64,000 bases of DNA from Gammaproteobacteria bacterium (GTDB lineage: Bacteria; Pseudomonadota; Gammaproteobacteria; SZUA-152), in contig JAKIUN010000009.1 in NCBI GenBank assembly GCA_021647505.1, positions 25,066 through 89,065 of the forward strand, in the 5' to 3' direction. Both the position numbers and the translations under genes were made by a program. The notes beneath the pieces were generated by a model that worked only from the letters and a program-made list of their open reading frames with translations, was not told where the DNA came from and made no database searches. Positions 38,570-46,847 of this stretch are shown here, one piece after another; within the stretch, counting starts at the first letter, position 1, and the number at the start of each line of letters is the position of its first letter.

Positions 38570-38605
38570 TGTCTGTTTAAGAGTTACGTTTGAGGATTGT
38601 TTTCA

Positions 38606-39427
38606 ATGAAATTGCACTACACGGTTTTATCTTTAATGTTAACAGGGGCGCTAATAGCCGGGTGCAGTAATGACCCCGGCGATAAGTCCGTTGCACAGGT
38701 GGGTTCGAAAAAAATAAGTCAGCAGGAATATGACGACTACCTGAAATTTAAACGGGTGCCTGCACAGGATACGGATCGCAGCGAGCGTCTGCTGGATGAT
38801 TATCTTGAGCGTGAGGCAATCTCGGCCCAGGTCGCCGATAGTGACTACATTGATGCACAAATGGCTGAAGTCGAAGTCAATGAATTCAGAAAACAAATGT
38901 TGATCAGCCGGTATTTTGAAAGCTACCTGAATGACCGGGTCAGTGAAGAAGCCGTACAAAACTATTACAACACCCACAAAGGCGAGTTTCAGACCGAACA
39001 GGTCAAGGTCGCGCATATCCTGATTCGTACCAATGACAAGATGAGTGAAGCAGAGCGCAAGGCGCGCCTGACCCTGGCCCAGGAGGCCTACGGCAAGGCA
39101 CGCACCGATAAATCCTTTGAAGAACTTGCCGAACAATATTCAGAAGACAAGGTGTCTGCAAAGCAGGGGGGTGTCATTGGCTGGATCAAGCGCGGCGCCA
39201 TCGATCCTGTGTTTTCAGAAAAAGTATTTTCATTGGTGGTCAATGAAATATCCGAACCCTTTGCTACGCCGTTCGGTTTTCATGTTGTTAAAGTTGTTGA
39301 AGCGGCCCGGATCGTCAAAACACCCTATGAAAAGGTCAAGGGCGATATCCGCTACCGTTTGCGACAAGAGGCCAAGCAGGCCGAATGGGAGCGCCTGCTT
39401 TCCCAGGTGAAAATAGAAAAGAAATGA
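38606..39427 (+). CDS. PpiC/EpsD-type peptidyl-prolyl isomerase lipoprotein
   Basis: This 273-residue parvulin-type prolyl isomerase is probably anchored in the periplasmic face of a membrane. Residues 1-20 form a lipoprotein signal ending in L-I-A-G-C20. The N-terminal helical part (about 35-115) resembles SurA/PpiC N-domains. The rotamase domain covers about 128-235 with the expected landmarks: V-A-H137-I-L, G188-G189-V-I-G-W, and P-F-A-T-P-F-G-F-H226. I chose ATG 38606 because GAGGA sits about 9 bases upstream; the TTG at 38597 has no ribosome site. It begins 36 bp after the giant gene, so co-transcription and a folding role for exported giant proteins are likely (inference). EpsD-family members of exopolysaccharide loci are similar in size; no polysaccharide genes are visible here. 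Confidence 0.9.
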   Translation: MKLHYTVLSLMLTGALIAGCSNDPGDKSVAQVGSKKISQQEYDDYLKFKRVPAQDTDRSERLLDDYLEREAISAQVADSDYIDAQMAEVEVNEFRKQMLISRYFESYLNDRVSEEAVQNYYNTHKGEFQTEQVKVAHILIRTNDKMSEAERKARLTLAQEAYGKARTDKSFEELAEQYSEDKVSAKQGGVIGWIKRGAIDPVFSEKVFSLVVNEISEPFATPFGFHVVKVVEAARIVKTPYEKVKGDIRYRLRQEAKQAEWERLLSQVKIEKK

Positions 39428-40305
39428 TGGCCATGATACCCAGGATCCTGTTGCTGGTGTTTACCGTGATCCTTGCCGCCTGTGATCAGGCCGCGGACTT
39501 ACCGGATATGCCGCGAGAAAATTCGGCGCTGACCCCGGACAGGGATCCCGTGCTCGCCAGGGTGGGCGGGAGCGAAGTGCGTCAAAGTCAGATGACCGTG
39601 TTATTGCAACGCCTGCCCGGTACGGCGATTGACACGCTGGAAGATGAAACCCGGCAGAAAATTCTCGAAAGTCTGGTGCGTATGCGGGCCCTGGCCATGG
39701 CCGCGGAGCAGCAACTGGATGAAGAGGAAAGACTCTTGATTGATGCCCGGGTTCAGGCATTCCGGGATGAGTTGCTGGCGCAAAAATATGTGCAGTTGAA
39801 TATGACGCCAGACCCGGTGACTCGCGCCATGGTCATGGATTATTACGACAAGAACCTGGATGAGTTCACGGTAAAGGGCAAAGTGCATTTTCAGACACTG
39901 GTGGCGAAAAAAAATCCTGACCAGCAAATCCGCCAAAAAATATTGCAGGTGCTTGCGGCGGCAACAAACAGGGATGACTGGAAAGACTACGCCGACACGT
40001 TGCGTGAGCAGGGCCTGGCGGTCGAGTATCGCGAGGCGGAAATGCTGCCGGAACAGTTACCCGACACCATCAAGTTGCAAGTCGGTCAGCTTGGCAAGAG
40101 GGAAGTCAGTGATGTGATTTACGGAAAACAGATAGAAATCATCAAGGTTATTGCAAGAAGCGAGGATCGCATCAGACCGATTGCTGCCGTGAGCGCTGAA
40201 ATCCGCGAAAAACTTGCCCCCATGCAGTTAAAGAAGGCATTGGAGGCAGTGTCAGAGCAGGTGCTGAAAAAGACGCAAGTTAGCTATGTTTCGCAGTCTG
40301 AGTAA
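39424..40305 (+). CDS. SurA/PpiC-like lipoprotein chaperone, degenerate rotamase
   Basis: This 293-residue protein overlaps the previous gene by ATGA, a sign of translational coupling. The lipoprotein signal is residues 1-20, ending in I-L-A-A-C20. An N-terminal helical chaperone-like region follows (about 45-150; it includes the pattern LARVGGSEV typical of the start of SurA_N-like domains). The C-terminal part starts like a parvulin domain (VKGKVHFQTLV, near 155) but lacks the histidine, the G-G-x-I-G-W loop and the F-G-x-H motif seen in its neighbour. It is therefore probably a holdase without isomerase activity. An upstream in-frame codon at 39385 would remove the N-terminal position of the signal and was rejected. 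Pairing of one active and one degenerate parvulin lipoprotein is an inference from the motifs. Confidence 0.85.
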   Translation: MMAMIPRILLLVFTVILAACDQAADLPDMPRENSALTPDRDPVLARVGGSEVRQSQMTVLLQRLPGTAIDTLEDETRQKILESLVRMRALAMAAEQQLDEEERLLIDARVQAFRDELLAQKYVQLNMTPDPVTRAMVMDYYDKNLDEFTVKGKVHFQTLVAKKNPDQQIRQKILQVLAAATNRDDWKDYADTLREQGLAVEYREAEMLPEQLPDTIKLQVGQLGKREVSDVIYGKQIEIIKVIARSEDRIRPIAAVSAEIREKLAPMQLKKALEAVSEQVLKKTQVSYVSQSE

Positions 40306-40316
40306 GCCGTGCAACC

Positions 40317-40347
40317 TTGCTTTTTATGATCAATTATTATCCATAAT
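40317..40347 (+). promoter_or_regulatory. Weak candidate promoter in the 59-bp gap before the toxin operon
   Basis: The gap between 40305 and 40365 is strongly AT-rich, unlike its surroundings. TTGCTT (40317-40322) and CATAAT (40342-40347) could serve as -35 and -10 elements, but the spacing of 19 is long. It may only be part of the leader. Confidence 0.2.
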
Positions 40348-40364
40348 TAAGGCAGACCAATAAC

Positions 40365-43300
40365 GTGCCGCACCAAATACATAGTCAGGCAATATCCGTA
40401 ACGCGATTTCCCTTTATGGTGGTCGTTGTCTGTGTTTTTCTGTCGGCTATTTTGCCGGCACTATTCAGCAATACTGCTTATGGGGCTGGACAATGGGTGG
40501 ATATCACCAGCCAACTAAATATTGAGCACAGTAACCCTCTACGCAATCGGCGCCAACCCGATGCCACGATGACTGTCAGCATTTCCAATAACGGCAATGT
40601 ATCCATAGCGCCGCCGCTCAGGCTTGTTTTGATTGACTTTACATCTTCCTTTGCAACTTATCCCATCAGTTTGAAAGATGCGGCCGGGGTAACGGATGCC
40701 GGTGACCCCTATATTCTCCTCAACGATTACATTGATGGGGAACTAGCACCTGGCGATACCATCGGACCGCTGACGCTCACCATCCTTGGTGGCGGTAGAA
40801 GTCTTTTTAATTTTCTCCCCCGAATAGATCAGGAACAGAGTCCACAAGGCCCTGGTGACAGTGATGGCGATGGACTGACCGATGATGTGGATTTGTGCCC
40901 GGATACACCGCCGCAAGCGCCTGTTGACGTCAATGGTTGCGCGGAGTCCCAAAAAGACGACGACAACGATGGCGTCAACAATGCCCTGGATCAATGCCCG
41001 AACACCGAACCCGGTCTTGTGATCGACAGCCAGGGTTGTGCGGCGCAGCAGCTGGACAGCGACAACGATGGTGTTTCGGACGCCGTCGATCAATGCCCGA
41101 ATACCGAGCCCCAGGCCGTGGTGGATACCCTCGGTTGTGCGGACAGCCAAAAAGACGACGACAACGACGGCGTCAACAATGCCTTGGATCAATGCCCGAA
41201 CACCGGGCCCGGTATCGTCGTTGATGCCCAGGGTTGCCCCGTCTCACAAACGGACAGAGACAATGATGGCTACAATGATGATGTCGATGTCTTCCCGGAC
41301 GATCCCAACGAATGGTCAGACCGGGATGGTGATGGGATCGGGGACAACAGCGACCTGGATCGGGATGGCGACGGCATCAGCAACGTCGATGAATTGCAGT
41401 TTGGCAGTGACCCCGACAATGCCCAGGACGTCCCCGTCATTCCTGCGCCGTCCGTCAGCATTAACGGTGGCACCACGCACGTCACCGATGCGGAATCCAT
41501 CGTACTGAGCGGCGTGATCGACGGGGGTTATCCGCCGATAGCACGGGCCTATTTCACCTCCGACAGATTGTCCGGCATCGAATTCGCCATCTCTCCGGTC
41601 AATGGCGCATGGCAGGCGGAAATACTGCTGGAGCTGGGTGACAACCAGGTTCAAATTATCGCCCTGGACAGCATCGGCCAGAGCGGCAGCGTCAGCGCAA
41701 ACATAGAGCGCCGTGCCGCGGCGGTCATCGACCTGCGGGTGGACAGCCCGCGTGATGGCACGGTCGTCACCGAGCCCAGTGTCGTCTTCAGTGGCCGGGT
41801 CATCAGCGAAGTGCCGATTGATCCGCCCCAGGTCGTCGTCAACAGCCAGGCCGCCAGCGTCAGCCAGGGCAACATCGCCACCGAATACACCTTCCAGTCC
41901 CCGGTCATCAGTCTGAACGAAGGCAACAACACCATCACCGTCTGGGCCCTGGCCGGCAGCAAGTCGATCCAGAAAACCGTGCTGGTCTCCTATCAGCCCG
42001 CACCGGAACTGGTCGAGCCGCCCCTGATCACCATCCGCTCACCCCAGCCCGGCTCAACCCAAAATACCGACAGCTTCACCTTCATGGCGGACATCTATTC
42101 CACCATTGGCCTGAAAACCGTCACTCTCAATGGCCAGACCATCAGCCCAGTCTCAGGCAGCCTCGTGCAAGAAGTCATCGGCTTCGCCGAAGGCGAGAGC
42201 GTCATCGACCTCATCCTGAGCGTCACCGACAACCTGGATCAGGTCAGCAGCCACAGCGTGCGCTACCTGCGCGACACCATCCCCCCGCAGCTCCAGATCG
42301 ACGGCCTGGCCGCCTTCCCGCAGGAAAACACCGTGACCGAAAACCCCTACCTGCTGAGCGGCAGCGTGAGCGACTCGGCCCTGTCGCAACTGCTGATCAA
42401 CGACCAGCCCGTCGGTCTGACGCCCACCGCCACGGTCGGTAGCTACCGTTTCCAGGCGCCGCTGGTGCTGAGCGCCGGCACGGCGCAGAGCGTGGTCGTC
42501 AGCGCCATCGACGCCGGCGGCAACCGCAGCCAACAGGATTTCCTGCTGGCCCTGCTCAACAACATCGGCATCGAATGGATCACCCCGCAAGATAACCTGA
42601 ACCTGCTCATCGACGGCAGCGGGCAGACCCTCGACATCAGCGCCCGGGTGAGCAACCTGACCGGCAACGAACACCTCATCGCCTATTTCGCAGGCCGGGA
42701 AGGGGAGGCCATTAGTCTCACCGTCGCCCAGGGACTGCTGAGTGCCAGCATTCCCCTGTCGGACGCCGAAGGCGCCCACACCCTCTGGCTCGAAGCCCGC
42801 GACAGTAATGATACCGTCCTGGCCCGCGCCAGCCGAAGCCTTACCCTCAAGGCCCAGGCCGCCGTCCCCCTGCAAGTGATCCGCGTCAGCCCCGCCGATG
42901 GCGCACAGAACCTGGACGCCAACACTTTCATCACGGTGCTCTTCAACAAGCCCATCGAGCTGGCCAAGGTCACCCTCGACCTGCGCGAGACCGTGCACGG
43001 CGACAGCTATATCGACAGCGATCCCCCCGGCGTCGACGGCCTCATCGCCCAGGGCTACGTGCTGCAAAACATCAATCGCGACTACGAACCCGTGCCTGGC
43101 GTGCTCTCCCTGCTGCCCGACGCCAGTGGCGTGGTCTTCTATCCCGAGCGCGACATGGGCTACGGCGCCGATCTCTACCTCAGCGTCACCTATGACGGTG
43201 TCGACATGCTCCGCCAGCAGGCCAAAATCCGCCCCCGGCCCACCTTCATCGAGGGCATCGTACTCGACAACCTGGGCCAGCCGGTGGCCGGCATCGAGGT

Positions 43301-44096
43301 CGCCATCCCCGATTTAGCGCGCAGCACCCGCAGCAATGCCGATGGCGCCTACAGCTTCGGCTACGGCGACAGCGCCGAGCGCAATATCCCCTCGGGGCGC
43401 TACCCGATCATCGTCAACGCCGGCCTCAAAGATCCGCGCTTCGGCAGCCACCGCGGCTGGATCAATGTGCAGACCGGCACCCGCAACAGCCCCCAGAGCA
43501 TTCAACTGGCGCTGGCCAACCCCGACATCGCCTTTAGCCAACTGCAAAGCGGCGCTCGGGCCGTTATCAACGGTGGCGAAGTCATCTTCGACCTCAGCGA
43601 CAGCCGTCTGACCTTCCCCGGCGGCCGCACCGACGGCGCCATCCGCCTGCAATTCCAGCCGCTCACCGCCGTCAGCGTGCGCAGCTTCGATGCCCGCTAC
43701 ACGCCGCTCTGGCTCTACGCCGTACAACCCATGGGCATCGATGTCGAAGGCGACACCGGCCTGGAGTTCGCCCTGCCCACCTACCAGGGCAACCACGACT
43801 ACGCCCCGCGGGAAGGCGAACGTGTCGTCCTGCTCGGCCTCAACGCCGACGCCACTGCCCTGGCCCCCGTCGGTGTCGGTGAAGCCATCCCCGGCCCGCG
43901 TATCAAGAACGTGGGAGAAACCCGGCTCAGCAGCCTCGACTACCTCGGCTACGCCCGGGTCATCCCCGACCAGCAGGCCGATCTCGACGCCTATGCCGGC
44001 GGCGACATCGACCTGGACAGCCTGCGGCTGCGGCTACAGACCTACCGATTCATCCCTCCCCAAACCGAAGCAGAAGCCGCGGAGCGCATGCAGTGA
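40365..44096 (+). CDS. Exported TSP3/Ig/carboxypeptidase-regulatory protein, partner of the toxin carrier
   Basis: 1243 residues from a GTG start. A later ATG (40416) would still leave a signal peptide. The signal peptide is about 1-41 (AYGA cleavage). Then come a small beta domain (42-155), five or six TSP3 repeats (about 163-352), five Ig-like domains (about 363-830), an SbsA-like Ig domain (about 838-960), a carboxypeptidase-regulatory-like domain (about 965-1055) and a C-terminal beta module ending in a glutamate-rich helix. The stop overlaps the next start as GTGA, so the two proteins are made as a unit. The second half (from codon ~608) is duplicated downstream. From about 41700 the coding strand is markedly C-rich with C-ending codons, unlike the giant gene. 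Function unknown; a structural or delivery partner for the toxin is inferred from coupling. Confidence 0.88.
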   Translation: MPHQIHSQAISVTRFPFMVVVVCVFLSAILPALFSNTAYGAGQWVDITSQLNIEHSNPLRNRRQPDATMTVSISNNGNVSIAPPLRLVLIDFTSSFATYPISLKDAAGVTDAGDPYILLNDYIDGELAPGDTIGPLTLTILGGGRSLFNFLPRIDQEQSPQGPGDSDGDGLTDDVDLCPDTPPQAPVDVNGCAESQKDDDNDGVNNALDQCPNTEPGLVIDSQGCAAQQLDSDNDGVSDAVDQCPNTEPQAVVDTLGCADSQKDDDNDGVNNALDQCPNTGPGIVVDAQGCPVSQTDRDNDGYNDDVDVFPDDPNEWSDRDGDGIGDNSDLDRDGDGISNVDELQFGSDPDNAQDVPVIPAPSVSINGGTTHVTDAESIVLSGVIDGGYPPIARAYFTSDRLSGIEFAISPVNGAWQAEILLELGDNQVQIIALDSIGQSGSVSANIERRAAAVIDLRVDSPRDGTVVTEPSVVFSGRVISEVPIDPPQVVVNSQAASVSQGNIATEYTFQSPVISLNEGNNTITVWALAGSKSIQKTVLVSYQPAPELVEPPLITIRSPQPGSTQNTDSFTFMADIYSTIGLKTVTLNGQTISPVSGSLVQEVIGFAEGESVIDLILSVTDNLDQVSSHSVRYLRDTIPPQLQIDGLAAFPQENTVTENPYLLSGSVSDSALSQLLINDQPVGLTPTATVGSYRFQAPLVLSAGTAQSVVVSAIDAGGNRSQQDFLLALLNNIGIEWITPQDNLNLLIDGSGQTLDISARVSNLTGNEHLIAYFAGREGEAISLTVAQGLLSASIPLSDAEGAHTLWLEARDSNDTVLARASRSLTLKAQAAVPLQVIRVSPADGAQNLDANTFITVLFNKPIELAKVTLDLRETVHGDSYIDSDPPGVDGLIAQGYVLQNINRDYEPVPGVLSLLPDASGVVFYPERDMGYGADLYLSVTYDGVDMLRQQAKIRPRPTFIEGIVLDNLGQPVAGIEVAIPDLARSTRSNADGAYSFGYGDSAERNIPSGRYPIIVNAGLKDPRFGSHRGWINVQTGTRNSPQSIQLALANPDIAFSQLQSGARAVINGGEVIFDLSDSRLTFPGGRTDGAIRLQFQPLTAVSVRSFDARYTPLWLYAVQPMGIDVEGDTGLEFALPTYQGNHDYAPREGERVVLLGLNADATALAPVGVGEAIPGPRIKNVGETRLSSLDYLGYARVIPDQQADLDAYAGGDIDLDSLRLRLQTYRFIPPQTEAEAAERMQ
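40949..41344 (+). repeat. 198-bp tandem repeat encoding paired TSP3 units
   Basis: The stretch encoding K-D-D-D-N-D-G-V-N-N-A-L-D-Q-C-P-N-T recurs nearly identically at about 40950 and 41148, a period of 198 bp (66 codons). The second unit is cut short and runs into a different TSP3 repeat. This is a recent in-frame duplication inside the TSP3 region. Confidence 0.6.
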
Positions 44097-46847
44097 AGCA
44101 TTACCCCTTACCTCGATTATCCCGCCTGATCCCCCTCATCGCCGTCCTGCTCCTGAGCGGGGTCAGCCAGGCCGGCATGATCACTGGCTACGTCTACACC
44201 CGCGCCCCGGTTCTCTCTGAGGCGGGCCACTTCATCTGGGCCGAATACGCTCCCGACAGCGGTGAATTCATCAGCGAACTCGCCGAAGCCGCCGGTGACT
44301 GGGCCCCTGAGCAATGGCGCGTTCTCTCCGGCGCCGAATACCAGACCTACATCGACCAATACCAGGCCCTCATCGACCGCCATCCCGGCCTGGAGGCCCC
44401 CCTTAGCCGCAGCGCCTATGAATCCGCCATCTTCTACCTGGCCGACGGCATCACCGAGATGAGCAAACCGGCCCTGAAACACCCCGGCACCGCCTACGTC
44501 AGCGTCCTGCCCCAATCCGTGCGTTACCTCGACGACCCCGGCAGCCTGGTTCTGGACGAATACCCCGTTGACCCCACCGACACCAACGCGCCCAATAATG
44601 CCTCCATGCTGGTCCGATACAACGGCAGCCCCCGCGGCGAGATCAAGGCCGCCACCCCAAACCGCCTCGGCTTCCGTACCGCCTTCATCAAAGACCGTGA
44701 CGGCAACGTCCTCGATGTCCCCGACCGCTGGTTCGAACAAGGCATGAAACGCCGTCCTGGCCAAGGCGTCGTCGGCCCCATCTCCAATGTGGTGGTCGAA
44801 GGCCTGATGATGGGCCGTGGTGCCAGCGTTTCTGACGGCAAATACGTCACCATGTGGCACAGCATTCCCTGTCCCATAATTCCCTACTCCATCGACGGCT
44901 ACGCCACCGCCACCTTGCGTTACCGCCGTTTCGATCCGCGGGCGCAGGGCTTCGACGGCGTCTACTTCGTTATGCGGCCCCTGGTCGAAAGCTGCCAGCC
45001 AGACTTCTTCATGGTTCCTTTCTTCGGCCCGTTTCCCCTTGGTCTCGGCACCGTCACCACCTACCCCTTGATGATGGATTTCCCCATCGACGTCATGGTG
45101 CTCTCCGGCGTCGCACAAATGCCCGTCCCCGTCGGCCAGACCCAATACCGCGCCAGCGATCCCGACCACGACATTCCCCAGGGCAACCCCAATTATTACG
45201 ACTTCGACGACGACGGCCTCACCGACACGATCATTCTCGGCCGCTTCGAGACCGACGCCGACAGCGGTGAAGAGATCTTCGTTCTCGGCACCGACGGCAT
45301 TCCTGAAGACCTGCAACGCCAGGGCGTCTTTCTCAGCAGCAGCGGCGCCATCCCCGGCGAAGACCTGCCCGACCTCACCCGGGTCATCGACCGGGCCAGT
45401 TTTGACGATCTTCGTCCCCAAGGCCTGCTCAGTGAAATCAGCGCCGAAGACCTGCGCAACACCGACCTCTACGTCGTGCGGGTCGCCGACGGCCGGCTCA
45501 TCGCCGAACGCATCGGTCTCAACGAATATGAAGCCGACCGCATCAGCAACTTTGGTGAAAACGCCGAAAGCAGCCAATTCTTCTACAGCCTGCAAATGCG
45601 CAACAGCTTTGGCGACCTGTTTCGCTACGCCAGCGGTGGCTTCCGTCCCGTCGGCCTCAATTTTAGCAAATGGCAAAGCACAAGCGGCATCAACCCCGCC
45701 CTGCACCAACGCCAGGCCGACCACCTGCAGCCCGGCGACCTGATTCGTCTTTACGCCATCAACCGCGCCACCGGCTACCTCGGCGTCACCACCACCGTCA
45801 TGCAGGCCGCCGGCAGCGATGGCCTCGCCAATCTTGCCTTCCGCATCGACCCCATCCAGATGCGCCCGCCCAACCTCAAAATCTGGGCCGAACGCGGCTA
45901 CGACATCCAGGCCGGCCTGCGCAAAGGCGACATCGAACAGGATCAGGTCATCGGTTACGAAGGCGCCGCGCTGACCAGCGACAACTACCTCAAAATCACC
46001 ACCGAATGGCTCGATCCCCAGGGCCGGCCCCTGCCCAGCGCCCTGCAAGGCGCCGGCTACACCGGCCGCATCGCCATCCTTAGCAGCGACAAAACCCTCG
46101 CCAATAACAACCAGGGCGTCTACCAATTCGCCATTGAGCCCGGGCAACACCTGCAAGTCCTGCAACTGCCCAACAATCTCGCCACCGACCAGCAGCACTA
46201 CTACCTGCACGTCAGCGGTGAACCGCAAAGCGGCAACCCCATCTTTACCGGCACCGACAACGTCCGTATTGGCGTGCCCGATTTCAGTTCCAGCGGGCAA
46301 AACCCCGGTATCCTCGAAAAGCGTCCTGACAACTACGTGCCCTTCCTGGTGCCCGTCTTTGACGAAACCGGCAGCGAACTGCAACGCCGGGTCTACCGCC
46401 AGATGAAGCGCGACAATCCCGAGCAAGCATTCACCAAACCCGAGCCGATCTACCGCTGGGCCTACCGGCCTGAATTCCAGTTCAGCAACTACCAGCTGAC
46501 CATGAAAGAGATGCGTGCCGAGAATTACGCTGCGGATGGCAGCCTGGAAGACAGCGCCGACCTCCTCAATGTCGAGACCCCCGTGCTCAGCAGCGACAAC
46601 CTCCTCAGCCTGCTGTACAACCTGGAGACCACCGAGCTGTTGCCTTTGGATTACCTCAATGCCGGGCCGGAAAAAGAGCTGATTTTCACCCTGGGTGAGC
46701 AGGAGGTCAAAGTCACCCTGGGCACGGATCAGACCCTCCGCTTTGAAGACCTGTCCCACCTCAGCAGCCTCGATCCCGAGGACTACCTCACCCTGCGGCT
46801 GTATGCCAACAATGACATGGGCAATGTGTTGTGGGCGTGGGCGTTTG
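42187..46847 (+). repeat. 4.66-kb direct repeat, copy A (toxin carrier)
   Basis: Aligns to 50953-55613 with a constant offset of 8766 bases from the first to the last shared base, so there are no net indels. Only scattered substitutions are visible, for example near 42482 and 45835. It spans the second half of the 1243-aa gene and the first ~918 codons of the toxin gene. Confidence 0.95.

Larger units (their letters stand above)
27955..38560 (+). other. TSP3 / Ig / carboxypeptidase-regulatory C-terminal third of the giant protein
   Basis: Acidic TSP3-type calcium-binding runs (D-x-D-x-D-G-x-x-D) occur at about 27955-28545, 29710-30412, 31705-32425, 33145-33265, 34560-34690 and 35845-36565, with a last single repeat near 38485. 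Most are followed by an Ig-like domain and then a carboxypeptidase-regulatory-like domain (V-x-G-R-V-x-D...PV-x-G-V-x-V), near 28840, 30700, 33560, 34960 and 37565. A ~200-residue flavodoxin/amidotransferase-like domain sits at 29090-29705. Two nidogen-like beta domains (…ITWQ… pattern) lie at about 35225-35840 and 37840-38300. The TSP3 runs imply Ca2+-dependent stiffening outside the cell; this is family knowledge, not shown here. Confidence 0.7.

Noticed and set aside
27955..36565. Regularly spaced short DNA motifs (GATGGCGATGGCCTGA-like) resembling a dispersed repeat or CRISPR-like array
   Set aside because: They are codons for TSP3 D-x-D-G-D-G-L units in an open frame; spacing and sequence vary as protein repeats do.
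38597..38599. TTG 38597 as start of the first lipoprotein
   Set aside because: No ribosome site before it; ATG 38606 has GAGGA at a good distance and gives a standard-length lipoprotein signal.
40855..41420. OmpA-like or RTX calcium repeats in the 1243-aa protein
   Set aside because: The repeats have D-x-D-x-D-G-V...D-x-C-P-N/D-T spacing of TSP3, not the G-G-x-G-x-D nonapeptides of RTX, and no OmpA peptidoglycan-binding domain follows.
44117..46759. 880-codon open frame on the minus strand, with its twin at 52883-55192 and other long minus-strand frames (4511-6106, 10097-11692, 2114-3244)
   Set aside because: They lie opposite well-supported genes with strong domain content. GC-rich, codon-biased plus-strand genes readily leave such antisense frames open. 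The products are low-complexity A/G/V/D strings without recognisable domains.
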